A stretch of 64,000 bases of DNA, from positions 62,001 through 126,000 of the forward strand of contig NZ_JAEHOB010000011.1 of assembly GCF_016464705.1 (NCBI RefSeq), in the 5' to 3' direction. Source of the stretch: Qaidamihabitans albus (lineage in GTDB: Bacteria > Actinomycetota > Actinomycetes > Mycobacteriales > Pseudonocardiaceae). The position numbers and the translations under genes are program-made. The notes beneath the pieces are model-generated. The model saw nothing but the letters and a program-made list of their open reading frames with translations, had not been told where the DNA came from and ran no database searches. Below are positions 1 to 8,519 of the stretch, piece by piece (the first letter of the stretch is position 1; the number at the start of each line of letters is the position of its first letter).

Positions 1-637
1 GTCCGGCGACGCTTTCCTTCGCGGTCCGCACCCGCTCGCGCAGGCCGGCGACGAGCGCCCTGCCGCGTTCCGGCACGCCGAAGAGGGCCGCGATGTCGCG
101 CACCTCGCCGTAGATGTCTTCCAGCTCGACCGGCTCGGCGAGCGGTGCCTCTTCCGGCAGGCAGTTGCTCGGCGAGAGGTACGTGGGCACGCCCAGCTCC
201 GCGAAGCGCTCACGGCTGGCCACGCGTTCGTCGGTGAAGATCGCGTTGTAGGCGCCGAGGACGATATCCGGTTCGGTGTCCAGCACGCTCTCGAACGACG
301 GCGTGTCATCGGAGAGGCGCGGCACGGTGGCGTTGGCCTCCGCGAGGTCGGGGTCCACCGGGTCGGTCCAGGTGGCTGTCCCGACCATCCGGTCGGCGAG
401 GCCGAGCGAGAGCATGATCTCGGTGGTGGACTGGTTGAGGCTCACCGCGCGGCGCGGTGGCCGGTCGACCGAGACGGCGGTGCCGCAGTTGTCCTCGATG
501 ACGGTGCCCCCCGCCGTGGGCGGTTCGGCCGGCGCGGGAGCGCCGCACGAGGCGGCCAGTACGGCGAGCACGGAGGGGAACGCCGCCAGCAGGCGGGTTC
601 GGGGCGAGGGGGAGCGCGACGGTGGTGCGGCAGGCAT
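1..637 (-). CDS. ABC transporter substrate-binding lipoprotein, probably corrinoid/cobalamin (partial, C-terminus off left edge)
   Basis: Periplasmic-binding-protein family (FecB/BtuF fold) that captures a metal chelate outside the cell for an ABC importer. From ATG at 637 the protein opens with a positively charged stretch, a hydrophobic segment and a lipobox LAASC (Cys31), so it should be a lipid-anchored surface protein. The domain then shows motifs typical of the family: SLNQSTTEIMLSLGLADRMVG, followed by PDIVLGAYNAIF. At least 212 residues are visible and the gene runs off the window. The leader carries a cobalamin riboswitch, so I infer a vitamin B12 or corrinoid substrate rather than a ferric siderophore. 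Permease and ATPase genes would be expected to the left of the window. Confident on family, moderate on substrate. Confidence 0.85.
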   Translation of the reverse strand, partial: MPAAPPSRSPSPRTRLLAAFPSVLAVLAASCGAPAPAEPPTAGGTVIEDNCGTAVSVDRPPRRAVSLNQSTTEIMLSLGLADRMVGTATWTDPVDPDLAEANATVPRLSDDTPSFESVLDTEPDIVLGAYNAIFTDERVASRERFAELGVPTYLSPSNCLPEEAPLAEPVELEDIYGEVRDIAALFGVPERGRALVAGLRERVRTAKESVAG

Positions 638-711
638 CGTGATCCTTCGCTCGGGCCCATGCGCGGAGCCCGTTCGACTTCGGCCCGGAGCCGCGCGGTG
701 CCGCGGCCGGG

Positions 712-872
712 GAGCCAGCAGGTCTTCGGGCTCGGGTTCAGCCGGGTGGGGACTGCCTTCCCGGGCCGGTGGCCGGCCCAGTGGCGCACGTCCTCACCCG
801 TCACCCCTACCGCTGCGCGTCAGCTCCGGCTTCCGACCGGATTCCCTGACCCATTGCCGGGTACGACTGGCT
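712..872 (-). promoter_or_regulatory. Cobalamin (B12) riboswitch
   Basis: Read on the minus strand, the leader of the binding-protein gene contains the conserved parts of a cobalamin riboswitch in order: GGGAATCCGGTCGGAAGCC, then GCTGACGCGCAGCGGTAGGG, the B12-box core GCCACTG (complement of 779-785), CCGGGAAGGC, and a 3' CCGAAGACCTGCT block. These match the AdoCbl class signature. It ends about 75 nt before the start codon, leaving room for an expression platform. Expected effect: repression of uptake when B12 is abundant. Confidence 0.88.
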
Positions 873-1034
873 CGCGATCACCCTAGCGCTGCACGCCGTG
901 GCGACGGGCTGCCGGGCTCGGCGGGCGTCGGTACGATCGGCCCGGCAGGTCCGTGATCGAGCGGCGAGGTGTTGGCGGTGCGAGTTGGCCCTTTCCGGTG
1001 CTCCGGTGGGCCGGGCTGACATCGCGGGCCCACT

Positions 1035-1763
1035 GTGAACCTCCGCGCGGCAGACGGCGAGTTCTCCGCGTACGGTCTGTCCCACTGGCTGGTCCTCGTC
1101 GTGTTCGCACTGGGTGCGGTGGCGTTCGTCGCGATCGGACGCGGGCACCGGGACACTCCGGCCGCACGCCGGTTCAGCCGCTCCTTCGGGGCCGTCCTCC
1201 TCACCGTGCACCTGAGCGTGCAGGTGTTCTCGATGACGTTGTCGGACTGGGGCATCGAGCACTCGATACCACTGCACCTCTCCGACCTCGCGGGGTTCGT
1301 CGCCGCGTACGCGCTGTGGTCTCGCCGCCACTGGGTCTTCTCGCTCGCCTACTACTGGTGTCTCACGCTGAGCGCGCAGGCGCTGATCTTTCCGGTGCTG
1401 ACGAGCCCGGACTTCCCGCACCGCGAGTTCATCGCGTTCTGGGGGATGCATCTGCTCGTCGTGTGGGCGGCGATCTACCTGACCTGGGGACTGGGGATGC
1501 GGCCCGACTGGCGCAGCTACCGGGTCGCCGTCACGATCACCGCGTGCTGGGCTGCTGCGGCGATGATCTTCAACGCCGTCGTGGGCACCAACTACGGGTT
1601 CCTGAACCGCAAGCCGGAGACCACCTCCCTGCTGGATGTGCTGGGGCCGTGGCCCTGGTACCTCATTCCCGAGGTCGCACTGGTGCTCCTCGTCTGGGCG
1701 CTGATGACCTGGCCCTGGGTGCGACGGTCCGGTCCCGCTCGTGAGCGCGCACGCGAGTTCTAA
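1035..1763 (+). CDS. YwaF/TIGR02206-family integral membrane protein
   Basis: A 242-residue polytopic membrane protein starting at GTG 1035. It has about six hydrophobic segments, an N-terminal SHWLVLVVFALG stretch and the family's hallmark near the C-terminus, a KPETTSLLDVLGPWPWYL block following GTNYGFLNR. Proteins of this family (YwaF, TP0381) have no established biochemical role. The stop codon TAA (1761-1763) lies in the exact centre of a 46-bp palindromic element, and the last residues REF are encoded by that element. It converges on manA. I see no clear Shine-Dalgarno sequence. Confidence 0.8.
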   Translation: MNLRAADGEFSAYGLSHWLVLVVFALGAVAFVAIGRGHRDTPAARRFSRSFGAVLLTVHLSVQVFSMTLSDWGIEHSIPLHLSDLAGFVAAYALWSRRHWVFSLAYYWCLTLSAQALIFPVLTSPDFPHREFIAFWGMHLLVVWAAIYLTWGLGMRPDWRSYRVAVTITACWAAAAMIFNAVVGTNYGFLNRKPETTSLLDVLGPWPWYLIPEVALVLLVWALMTWPWVRRSGPARERAREF

Positions 1764-1783
1764 CTCGTGTACGCACTCACGAG
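1738..1783. repeat. 46-bp palindromic element, family A, copy 1
   Basis: Inverted repeat with conserved tips (CTCGTGAGCG and CACTCACGAG) and centre GAGTTCTAACTC. The two 7-nt inner segments pair imperfectly. It contains the stop codons of both convergent neighbours: TAA at the centre for the membrane protein and TGA in the right arm for manA. Confidence 0.9.
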
Positions 1784-2808
1784 GGTGGGGCGGTGGGTGG
1801 GCGGCAGCGGATCGCCGTGAGCTCACCGGCCAGCTCCGTCTGCCCGGCGCCGTGCGGGACGACGAAGGTGTCGCCCCTGCCGAGCTGGTGATCGCCGCCG
1901 TGCTCCGTGCGCAACGTGCCCGCGCCCGCCAGTACGACGAGCACCGCGAACGACGGGTCCAGCGCCAGCGTGGGGTCCGGACGCAGCCGGTCGGCGCGGA
2001 AGAACCCGGCCGAACCCGGCGCCAGCACGTCCACAGTGGACGAGGAGTCACCTCCGGTGCTCCGGATCAGGGTGCGCAGGCGCGTATCGTCCCAACCGGA
2101 CCTGTCCAGCGCCTGGAGCGCGGTGTCGAAGCCGATGCCGAGGTGGCCTTTCTCCGGAGCCGCGAGGAAGTCCCGCCATTCCAGCGTGAGCGAGAAGTCC
2201 GTGGGCTGTTGCAGTTCCACCACGAAGACGCCCTCACCGATCGCGTGCGGCAGTCCGGCCGGGATGTAGACGGTGTCGCCGGGCCGCACCGCGATGCTGT
2301 TGAGCGCACCGAGCATCGCGGGGGCATCCTGATCGCGCACCCACTCGCCTACGGTCCTGGCGCTGTGCGACTGCCGGAACCCCGCGTACACGGTCGGCTC
2401 CGCACCGGACGTACCGACGACGATCCACGCCTCGGTCTTGCCGAAGTGCGAGTCGAAATGCCGTCGCGCGAAGGCGTCCGGCGGGTGGAAGTGCACCGGG
2501 AGCCGCTGCCGCGCGTCCAGTAGCTTCACCAGCAGCGCCGTCGAGTCCCCGAACGCCGCGACGTGCGCGGCACCGAGCCAGCCGTGCGGGTCGGCGCGCA
2601 CCGCTTCGCGCAGCCAGCGGCCGTCCGGCAGGCGGGTCAGCCCCTTGGTGTCCTGGCCGAACATCGCCGTGGTCGAGGCGACCCAGTCCTCGGGGCCGAC
2701 CTCTTCGGTGCCGCCTGCCCCGCGCAGGGCCGCGATGGCGCTGCCACCCCGGTAGAACTGCGGTGGCTGGTTGGCGGGCAGGCGGATCGGTTCCGGCCGC
2801 CCGGTCAT
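1777..2808 (-). CDS. manA: Mannose-6-phosphate isomerase, class I
   Basis: Zinc enzyme interconverting mannose-6-phosphate and fructose-6-phosphate in the cytoplasm, feeding GDP-mannose supply or mannose use. The 343-residue product contains the metal-binding region LPVHFHPPDAFA followed by HFGKTEAWIVV and the C-terminal YIPAGLPHAIGEG cupin strand with its ligand His. The ATG (2808-2806) overlaps the TGA of the LacI-type gene upstream (ATGA), so the two are probably translationally coupled. The TGA stop lies in palindromic element A1. A tie to sugar uptake or mannoside use through the LacI regulator is inferred from the operon. Confidence 0.9.
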   Translation of the reverse strand: MTGRPEPIRLPANQPPQFYRGGSAIAALRGAGGTEEVGPEDWVASTTAMFGQDTKGLTRLPDGRWLREAVRADPHGWLGAAHVAAFGDSTALLVKLLDARQRLPVHFHPPDAFARRHFDSHFGKTEAWIVVGTSGAEPTVYAGFRQSHSARTVGEWVRDQDAPAMLGALNSIAVRPGDTVYIPAGLPHAIGEGVFVVELQQPTDFSLTLEWRDFLAAPEKGHLGIGFDTALQALDRSGWDDTRLRTLIRSTGGDSSSTVDVLAPGSAGFFRADRLRPDPTLALDPSFAVLVVLAGAGTLRTEHGGDHQLGRGDTFVVPHGAGQTELAGELTAIRCRPPTAPPS

Positions 2809-3839
2809 GCCGGACCGGCCTCTCCGGAACCACGGGCTACGAGACGCACGGGCAGCACGACCTTTCTGGGTGGTGATTGATCTCCTTGCACGCGGGCGAA
2901 AAGCAGCTCGGCCGCCGTCTCGCCGAGTGCGCTGACATCGTGGGCGACGACCGAGACCGGCGGATCGAGCAGATCGGCCAGTTCGAAGTCGTCGAAGCCG
3001 ACCAGCGCCGGGCGGCGCTCGCGAAGCGCGAGAGCGCGCAGCAGGTGCACGGTGACCCGGTTGTTCCCGGCGACGACGGCCGTGGCGGAGCCACGCCCGG
3101 CGAACAACCTGTCCGCGGCGTCGGCGACGTTGTGCGCGGTCGGCGGGCGCATGAGCACCAGCCGCTCCTCGCAGCGCACGCCTGCCCTGGCGCAGCCCTC
3201 CCGGAAGCCGCGCAGCCGCTCCCTGGCGGTGTAGATCTCCTGACTGTCGCCGAGGAAGGCGATCCGGCGATGACCGCACGCGGTGAGGTGGGCGACGGCC
3301 TCGGCGGCGCCGCCCGCGTTGTCGACGAGCACGGTGTCGGCGACGATGTCGCCCGCCGGACGGTCCACGAAGACGACCGGCGTGCCCGCGCGCATCTCCG
3401 GGACCAGGTACCCGTGCCGCTCCCCGGCGGGCACGACCAGCAGTCCGTCCACGCGCCGGGCGCAGAACTCGAGCGCCAGCTCGCGTTCCCGCTCCGGGTC
3501 CTCGTCCGAGGAGCCGGTGAGCACCTGCCGGGCGAACGCCGCGGCGGTGCGCTCGACGGCACGGTTGAGCTCGGAGAAGAAAGGGTTGCCGACATCCTCG
3601 ACGATCAGCCCGAGTGTGCCGGTGCTCGACCCCCGGCGCAGGTTGCGGGCGCCGAGGTTGCGCCGGAACCCCAGTCGTTCGATCGCGTCGACCACCCGCT
3701 CCGCCGTGTCCGGATGCACGGCGGGCTCGTCGTTCACCACCCGCGACACGGTTTTGATGCTGACGCCGGCCAGCCGCGCGACATCGCTCATCGTGGCGCG
3801 GCGCGCGCTCCCGCGACCACGCGGCGACAACGTTGTCAT
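2805..3839 (-). CDS. LacI-family transcriptional regulator
   Basis: DNA-binding repressor of the LacI/GalR family, 344 residues from ATG 3839. The N-terminus has the canonical helix-turn-helix and hinge (MSDVARLAGVSIKTVSRVVN, then RRNLGARNLRRGSSTGTLGL), followed by a periplasmic-binding-protein-like effector domain (GLIVEDVGNPFFSEL, VGFDDFELADLLDPPVSVV). Neither the ATG at 3839 nor the GTG at 3860 has a convincing ribosome site, and an ATG at 3791 directly before the HTH is also possible. The gene overlaps manA by 4 bp, so it probably controls manA and itself. The effector is unknown; a mannose-type sugar or phosphate is the natural guess. Confidence 0.88.
   Translation of the reverse strand: MTTLSPRGRGSARRATMSDVARLAGVSIKTVSRVVNDEPAVHPDTAERVVDAIERLGFRRNLGARNLRRGSSTGTLGLIVEDVGNPFFSELNRAVERTAAAFARQVLTGSSDEDPERERELALEFCARRVDGLLVVPAGERHGYLVPEMRAGTPVVFVDRPAGDIVADTVLVDNAGGAAEAVAHLTACGHRRIAFLGDSQEIYTARERLRGFREGCARAGVRCEERLVLMRPPTAHNVADAADRLFAGRGSATAVVAGNNRVTVHLLRALALRERRPALVGFDDFELADLLDPPVSVVAHDVSALGETAAELLFARVQGDQSPPRKVVLPVRLVARGSGEAGPA
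3826..3837. promoter_or_regulatory. Putative LacI-family operator (autoregulatory)
   Basis: Perfect 12-bp palindrome GACAACGTTGTC with the central CG typical of LacI-family operators. It directly overlaps codons 2-5 of the regulator if ATG 3839 is used. Further TTGTCA half-sites occur at 3871-3893. Confidence 0.6.
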
Positions 3840-3948
3840 AGTGCCGGGATTCGACACCACCCCCTGTTCGTTGTCAAGGCGACGAGGTTGTCACCGCTGA
3901 TTCGGGAAACCGCGCGAACAGGACGGCGGCAGGCGATAGCCTGCCCGC

Positions 3949-4857
3949 ATGAGCCCGCCCTCAGCCCTCGCCGTGTCCGACATCCGGATGAGCTACGGCG
4001 ACGTCCGTGCGGTCGACGGCGTGTCGTTCGAGGTCTTCCAGGGCGAGTTCTTCGGCATCCTCGGGCCGAACGGCGCGGGCAAGACCACCGCGCTGGAGAT
4101 CGCGGAAGGGCTGCGAAAACCGGACGCCGGCTCGGTGAGCCTGTTCGGCGAGTCGCCGTGGCCGCGCAACATCTCGCTGCTGCCCCGGATGGGCGTGCAG
4201 CTACAGGCGTCGGCGTTCTTCGAGAAGCTGACGGCGCGTGAACAGCTGGAGACCTTCGGCGCGCTCTACGGCGTCACCTCCGCCCGGGCCGGCGAGATGC
4301 TCGAACTCGTCGGCCTGACCGACAAGGCAGGCACGCCGGAGGCGAAGCTGTCCGGCGGACAGCGGCAACGGCTCTCGATCGCCTGTGCGCTCGTGCACGA
4401 TCCCGACATCGTCTTTCTCGACGAGCCGACCGCCGCGCTCGACCCGCAGGCCCGGCGCAACCTGTGGGACGTGCTCCGGGAGATCCAGGCGCGGGGCAAG
4501 ACGATCGTCTACACGACGCACTACCTGGACGAGGCCGAGATCCTGTGCGACCGGGTGGCAATCATGGACGAGGGCCGGATCCTCGCGATGGACACCCCGG
4601 CGCGGCTCGTGCGCGACCTGGACGCCGCCACGCACGTGATCCTGGAGAACGGCGCGTTGCCCCACGAGCAGGCCCGTGCGCTCCCGGGCGCGGAGGACGT
4701 CGTGGACAACGGCGTCTCGCTGACCATCTCGACGCACACCCCGGCCCCGCTGTTGTCCGCGCTCGCCGAGCGCGGCACGCTGGACGGTCTGCAGGTGCGC
4801 ACGGCGACCCTCGAGGACGTCTTCCTCGAACTGACGGGCAGGGAGTACCGGGCGTGA
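3949..4857 (+). CDS. ABC transporter ATP-binding protein (DrrA-like exporter)
   Basis: ATPase of an ABC-2 type exporter, 302 residues. Walker A is GPNGAGKTT (residues 39-47), the signature is LSGGQRQRLSIA, Walker B is IVFLDEPTAALD and the switch His is in YTTHYLDEAE. The C-terminal region resembles the DrrA/CcmA extension (TLEDVFLELTGREY), typical of antibiotic or lipid exporters. A TAGCCT box sits 7 nt before the ATG, suggesting a leaderless transcript. The stop overlaps the start of the permease gene (GTGA), so the two form one operon. Substrate unknown; drug efflux is one possibility. Confidence 0.9.
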   Translation: MSPPSALAVSDIRMSYGDVRAVDGVSFEVFQGEFFGILGPNGAGKTTALEIAEGLRKPDAGSVSLFGESPWPRNISLLPRMGVQLQASAFFEKLTAREQLETFGALYGVTSARAGEMLELVGLTDKAGTPEAKLSGGQRQRLSIACALVHDPDIVFLDEPTAALDPQARRNLWDVLREIQARGKTIVYTTHYLDEAEILCDRVAIMDEGRILAMDTPARLVRDLDAATHVILENGALPHEQARALPGAEDVVDNGVSLTISTHTPAPLLSALAERGTLDGLQVRTATLEDVFLELTGREYRA

Positions 4858-5954
4858 CGGTCACCGAGACACCGAAGCGGGAACGTGCCGCGAGCGGCAC
4901 GGCGTCGTCCTCCTCGTCGTTCCGGGCGCTGGCCACCGCGATGTTCAAGGGCTTCGTCCGCGACAAGGCGACGCTGTTCTTCACCTTGCCGTTCCCGCTG
5001 ATGTTCCTGGTGATCTTCGGTCTGATCTTCGGCGACCAGGGTGCGTCGAGAATCGAGGTCGGCGTCGTCGGCGACGGTCCGGTGATCGCGGCGCTCGAAC
5101 GGTCGGAGGCCGTCGAGCTCAAACCGATCGAGAACGCCGCAACGGCCGAGGAACAGGTGCGTGCCGGCGACATCCCCGCGTACGTGACGCAGGACGGCGG
5201 CAACGTCACGCTGCGCTTCGCGGCGAGCGACCGGACCCGCGCGAGCACCGTGCAGGGCATCGTCAGCGGCGTGGTGAACCAGGCCAACATCGCCGCCACC
5301 GGGCAGGCGCCGCGGTTCACGCTGGACGCGGGGCAGGTGGAGGACGAGTCGCTCCAGCCGATCCAGTACCTCGCCCCGGGCATCCTGTCCTGGGCCGTCT
5401 CGATCGCCGCCGTGTTCGGTTCGGCGCTGACCGTCGTCAACTGGCGCAAGAAGCAGGTGCTGCGCCGGTTGCGGCTTGCCCCGGTGCGGCCGGTCACCGT
5501 CCTCGGCTCACGGGTGGTCGTCTCGCTCGGCGTGGCGCTGCTGCAGTTCGTCGTGTTCGTGGCGGTCGCGCTGCTGCCCGCGTTCGGCCTGCGGCTCTCC
5601 GGGCAGTGGTGGCTGGCGATCCCGCTACTGCTGCTCGGCACGCTGGCGTTCTTCTCGATCGGGATGCTCGTTGGCGCGTTCTGCAAGACGGAGGAGGCGG
5701 CCAGCGGTGCGGCGAACCTGATCACCCTGCCGATGGCGTTCCTGTCCGGCGCGTTCTTCCCGATCGACGCCATCCCGGCGTGGCTGCAGACCGTGTCGAA
5801 CATCTTCCCGATGCGCCACCTCAACGACGGGATGCTCGACGTGATGGTGCGGGGGCAGGGGGCCGAGGCGCTCGCGCTACCCGTGCTCGTGCTCGTCGGG
5901 TTCACCGTCGTCGTGGGGCTTCTCGCGGCGAAGGTGTTCCGCTGGGAGGACTGA
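4854..5954 (+). CDS. ABC-2 type transporter permease
   Basis: Membrane partner of the preceding ATPase, 366 residues from GTG 4854, which overlaps the ATPase stop (GTGA). A first transmembrane helix (LFFTLPFPLMFLVIFGLIFG) is followed by a roughly 170-residue extracytoplasmic domain and then five C-terminal helices with the ABC-2 motif ITLPMAFLSGAFFPIDAIP. This is the YhgE/DrrB-like architecture of exporters in which two identical permeases probably pair. A hairpin follows the stop. The cargo cannot be deduced. Confidence 0.88.
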   Translation: MTVTETPKRERAASGTASSSSSFRALATAMFKGFVRDKATLFFTLPFPLMFLVIFGLIFGDQGASRIEVGVVGDGPVIAALERSEAVELKPIENAATAEEQVRAGDIPAYVTQDGGNVTLRFAASDRTRASTVQGIVSGVVNQANIAATGQAPRFTLDAGQVEDESLQPIQYLAPGILSWAVSIAAVFGSALTVVNWRKKQVLRRLRLAPVRPVTVLGSRVVVSLGVALLQFVVFVAVALLPAFGLRLSGQWWLAIPLLLLGTLAFFSIGMLVGAFCKTEEAASGAANLITLPMAFLSGAFFPIDAIPAWLQTVSNIFPMRHLNDGMLDVMVRGQGAEALALPVLVLVGFTVVVGLLAAKVFRWED

Positions 5955-5973
5955 CCGTCTCGCCGTGAGGACG

Positions 5974-5999
5974 ATCACCGGCCCCGGTGTTCCGGTGAT
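5974..5999 (+). terminator. Candidate intrinsic terminator after ABC exporter operon
   Basis: Inverted repeat ATCACCGG / CCGGTGAT with a 10-nt loop, starting 20 bp after the permease stop. There is no U-tract, as is common for actinobacterial terminators. Confidence 0.5.
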
Positions 6000-6178
6000 G
6001 GCTGTCACGGCTCACACTGGTATCACGACGTCCGACAGCGTGGTTGACGTGAGCGGGGAACTCCTCCGGCGACCGACCGCTGATCGGAACGGCTTCCGCA
6101 CGCGAGGATTTCCCGCGGTTATCCCCTTTTGGGTGCATCGTGATGACACTGCTCTGCAGTGGGACTGAGGAGGAAGCC

Positions 6179-6544
6179 TTGTCGAACAAGGCCGCTGTCT
6201 TGTTCCGTGTGGCTGCCATCGCCGAGGCCTTTTCGTGGGCCGGCCTGTTGATCGGCATGTTCCTGAAGTACGTCGTGGAGCTGGGCGAGGGCGGCGTGCC
6301 CGTGCTCGGCATGGTGCACGGCGTGCTGTTCGTGCTCTACGTCGTCGTGTCCCTCGCGGTGGCCCGCCCGCTCGGCTGGCGCCCGCGGCTGCTGCTGGTC
6401 GCGCTGCTCGCCAGCATCCCGCCGCTGTTCACCTGGATCTTCGAGACCTGGGCGCTGCGCCGCGGCAAGCTGGACGGCCCCGAGCGCCTCGTGTACGGCG
6501 GCACCGGCCTCATCACGCGCGAGATCGAGCCCGCCCGCGCCTGA
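6179..6544 (+). CDS. DUF3817 small integral membrane protein
   Basis: A 121-residue membrane protein with three or four helices and the DUF3817 pattern: RVAAIAEAFSWAGLLIGMFLK, then GMVHGVLFVLYVVVSLAVAR and a C-terminal SIPPLFTWIFETW. I place the start at TTG 6179 because a strong Shine-Dalgarno (TGAGGAGGA) lies 5 nt upstream; an upstream ATG at 6140 has none and precedes sequence unlike the family. It converges on a MarR gene with only 15 bp between stops. Function is not known for the family. Confidence 0.8.
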   Translation: MSNKAAVLFRVAAIAEAFSWAGLLIGMFLKYVVELGEGGVPVLGMVHGVLFVLYVVVSLAVARPLGWRPRLLLVALLASIPPLFTWIFETWALRRGKLDGPERLVYGGTGLITREIEPARA

Positions 6545-6559
6545 GCCCGTGCGTCCGGG

Positions 6560-7060
6560 TCACTCGGTGAAGTCGCCGGTGGCCTTGCGCACCTTCGTCA
6601 GCAGCTCGGTGAGCTGCTCCGTCTGCCTCGGGGTCAGCCCGGTAAGGCCGAAGTCGATGGCGGTGACCGCCTTGGTCGCCTCTTCCCGGCGCTGCCTGCC
6701 GGGCTCGGTGATCTCGACCAGCGTCGTGCGCCGGTCGGTGGGGTGCGGCACCCGCTTGACGAGCCCGTCCTTCTCCAGCCGGTCGACGATGTTGGTGACG
6801 CTCGTCGGGTGCAGCTGCAGCCGTTCTCCCATCACCCGCATCGGCAGGCTCGACCTGCGCGCGAACGTCAGCAGCACCAGCGCCTCGTAACGCGCGAACG
6901 TCAGCCCGTGCGGCTTGAGCGCACCGTCGACAGCGGACTGGATTATCTGCTGGACTCGCATCAACCCGGTCACCGCGGCCATCGTCGTGGAAGGCCCGAT
7001 GCGGTCCTCCCACAGCTGCGCCGCGCGGGCGATCGGGTCGAACGGCAGCGGACGGTTCAT
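6560..7060 (-). CDS. MarR-family transcriptional regulator
   Basis: A 166-residue winged-helix regulator. The recognition region is [46 protein letters not shown], the MarR wing with its conserved DRR. The N-terminal 35 residues ([29 protein letters not shown]) fit the dimerisation helices of the actinobacterial subgroup. It is separated from the thiamine-binding gene by 67 bp of divergent promoter space, so it may control that gene or itself. The ligand is unknown. Confidence 0.88.
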   Translation of the reverse strand: MNRPLPFDPIARAAQLWEDRIGPSTTMAAVTGLMRVQQIIQSAVDGALKPHGLTFARYEALVLLTFARRSSLPMRVMGERLQLHPTSVTNIVDRLEKDGLVKRVPHPTDRRTTLVEITEPGRQRREEATKAVTAIDFGLTGLTPRQTEQLTELLTKVRKATGDFTE

Positions 7061-7127
7061 GGCGCCCGAAGCTACCAGCGGGTACCGCCGTGCTGGGGGT
7101 GGGTGTCACCGACACGAGGAGAAACGC

Positions 7128-7430
7128 ATGATCGTCGCATTCAGCGTCAGCCCGGCGGGCGGCGACCAGGACGGGGGTGTCAGCGAGGCGGTGGCGCGCG
7201 CGATCCGGGTCGTGCGGGAGTCCGGCCTGCCGAACTCGACCAACGCGATGTTCACCAACATCGAGGGCGAGTGGGACGAGGTGATGGACGTCGTCAAGCG
7301 CGCGGTCGAGGCGGCGGGCGAGGGCTCGCCGAGGGTGAGCCTCGTGCTCAAGGCGGACATCCGGCCGGGGTACGACGGGCAGCTGGCCGCCAAGGTCGAG
7401 CGGGTGGAACGGCGGCTGGACGGCGAGTAG
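7128..7430 (+). CDS. MTH1187-family thiamine-binding protein
   Basis: A 100-residue ferredoxin-like-fold protein of the MTH1187/YkoF group, members of which bind thiamine or its pyrimidine part. The sequence shows the family pattern MIVAFSVSP, then [20 protein letters not shown] and [13 protein letters not shown] Shine-Dalgarno GAGGAGA lies 5 nt before ATG 7128. It is divergent from the MarR gene. No thiamine riboswitch is visible in the short leader. Confidence 0.8.
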   Translation: MIVAFSVSPAGGDQDGGVSEAVARAIRVVRESGLPNSTNAMFTNIEGEWDEVMDVVKRAVEAAGEGSPRVSLVLKADIRPGYDGQLAAKVERVERRLDGE

Positions 7431-7519
7431 CGCGGCCGGGGTGCGGGGGCGCCTTCGCGTTCCGCGAAGATAGGCCCACCAGCATGAAGAACCCGGGCCG
7501 GGCGTGCCAGGATGGAACC

Positions 7520-8470
7520 GTGACACACCCACGCGGATCAGCAGGCAACTCAGCAGCGATGTCCGCCGCTCTGTCCGGGGCGGTGGACCTCTCCGGGCTC
7601 AAGGCGCGTGCGGACGCGGCCGGGCAGCAGGGCGCGCCCTCGGGCGGACCGCCCTCCGGCGGCTCGCCGGTCATCGACGTCACCGAGGCCACGTTCCAGG
7701 CCGAGGTCGTCGACCGGTCGATGCACACGCTCGTCGTGGTCGACCTCTGGGCGGAATGGTGCGGCCCGTGCAAGCAGCTCAGCCCGGTGCTGGAGAAGCT
7801 CGCGCAGGAGGGTAACGGCGCCTGGGTGCTCGCCAAGGTCGACGTGGACGCCAACCCCCGCATCTCCCAGGTCTTCGGCGTGCAGTCGATCCCCACCGTC
7901 GTGGCCATCGCGGGCGGGCAGCCGGTGGACGCTTTCTCCGGGGCACAGCCGGAGCCGCAGCTGCGCCAGTGGCTGAACCAGCTGCTCGAGGCCCTGCGCG
8001 ACAAGCTGCCCGGCGGCGGTGCCCCGCCGCAGGAAGGTGCCGAACCGGCGGAGGAGCCCGAGGACCCGCGCTTCACCGAGGCGGAGCAGGCGTTCGACAG
8101 CGGTGACTTCGCCGCCGCCGAGGCCGCCTACCAGCGCATCCTCGACAGCGAACCGGGTAACGAGCAGGCGAGGGCCGCGCTCGTCCAGGTCCGCTTCGCC
8201 GCGAGGGCGAGCCAGACCGACCCGTCCGCGGTCTCCCGCGCCGAGGCGGACCCGGCCGACCTGGACGCACAGCTGGCAGCCGCCGACTACGAGGTCGCCC
8301 AGCTCGACGTCGAGAGCGGGTTCGCGCGGCTGATCGCCACGGTGCGGCGCACCAGCGGCGAGGACCGCGACCGGGTCCGGGAGCACCTGGTCGGGCTGTT
8401 CGAGCTCTTCGATCCGGCCGACGAGCGGGTCATCAAGGCCCGCAGGGACCTCGCCAGCGCCCTCTTCTGA
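7520..8470 (+). CDS. Thioredoxin-domain co-chaperone, YbbN/CnoX-like
   Basis: 316 residues from GTG 7520. After a disordered Gly/Pro/Ser linker, a thioredoxin domain begins near residue 52 ([13 protein letters not shown]) with the active-site motif WCGPC at 80-84 and cis-proline segment QSIPTVVAI. The C-terminal half has the tetratricopeptide-like repeats and [21 protein letters not shown] segment of the YbbN family. E. coli CnoX combines holdase and thiol-protecting activity, handing proteins to GroEL; here the CXXC is intact, so redox activity is plausible. The stop (TGA 8468-8470) abuts palindromic element A2. Confidence 0.87.
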   Translation: MTHPRGSAGNSAAMSAALSGAVDLSGLKARADAAGQQGAPSGGPPSGGSPVIDVTEATFQAEVVDRSMHTLVVVDLWAEWCGPCKQLSPVLEKLAQEGNGAWVLAKVDVDANPRISQVFGVQSIPTVVAIAGGQPVDAFSGAQPEPQLRQWLNQLLEALRDKLPGGGAPPQEGAEPAEEPEDPRFTEAEQAFDSGDFAAAEAAYQRILDSEPGNEQARAALVQVRFAARASQTDPSAVSRAEADPADLDAQLAAADYEVAQLDVESGFARLIATVRRTSGEDRDRVREHLVGLFELFDPADERVIKARRDLASALF

Positions 8471-8516
8471 CTCGTGAGTGGCTACGCGAGTTCTAACTCG
8501 CGTAGCCACTCACGAG
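8471..8516. repeat. 46-bp palindromic element, family A, copy 2 (perfect)
   Basis: Perfect palindrome: 22-bp arms around a 2-nt centre (CT), beginning CTCGTGAGTGGCTACGC and ending GCGTAGCCACTCACGAG. It fills the 49 bp between two convergent stop codons almost completely. Confidence 0.95.
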
Positions 8517-8519
8517 GCG

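Noticed and set aside
442-804. Minus-strand frame over the leader of the binding-protein gene
   Set aside because: It covers the cobalamin riboswitch and is out of frame with the lipoprotein, whose signal peptide and motifs are in the frame starting at 637.
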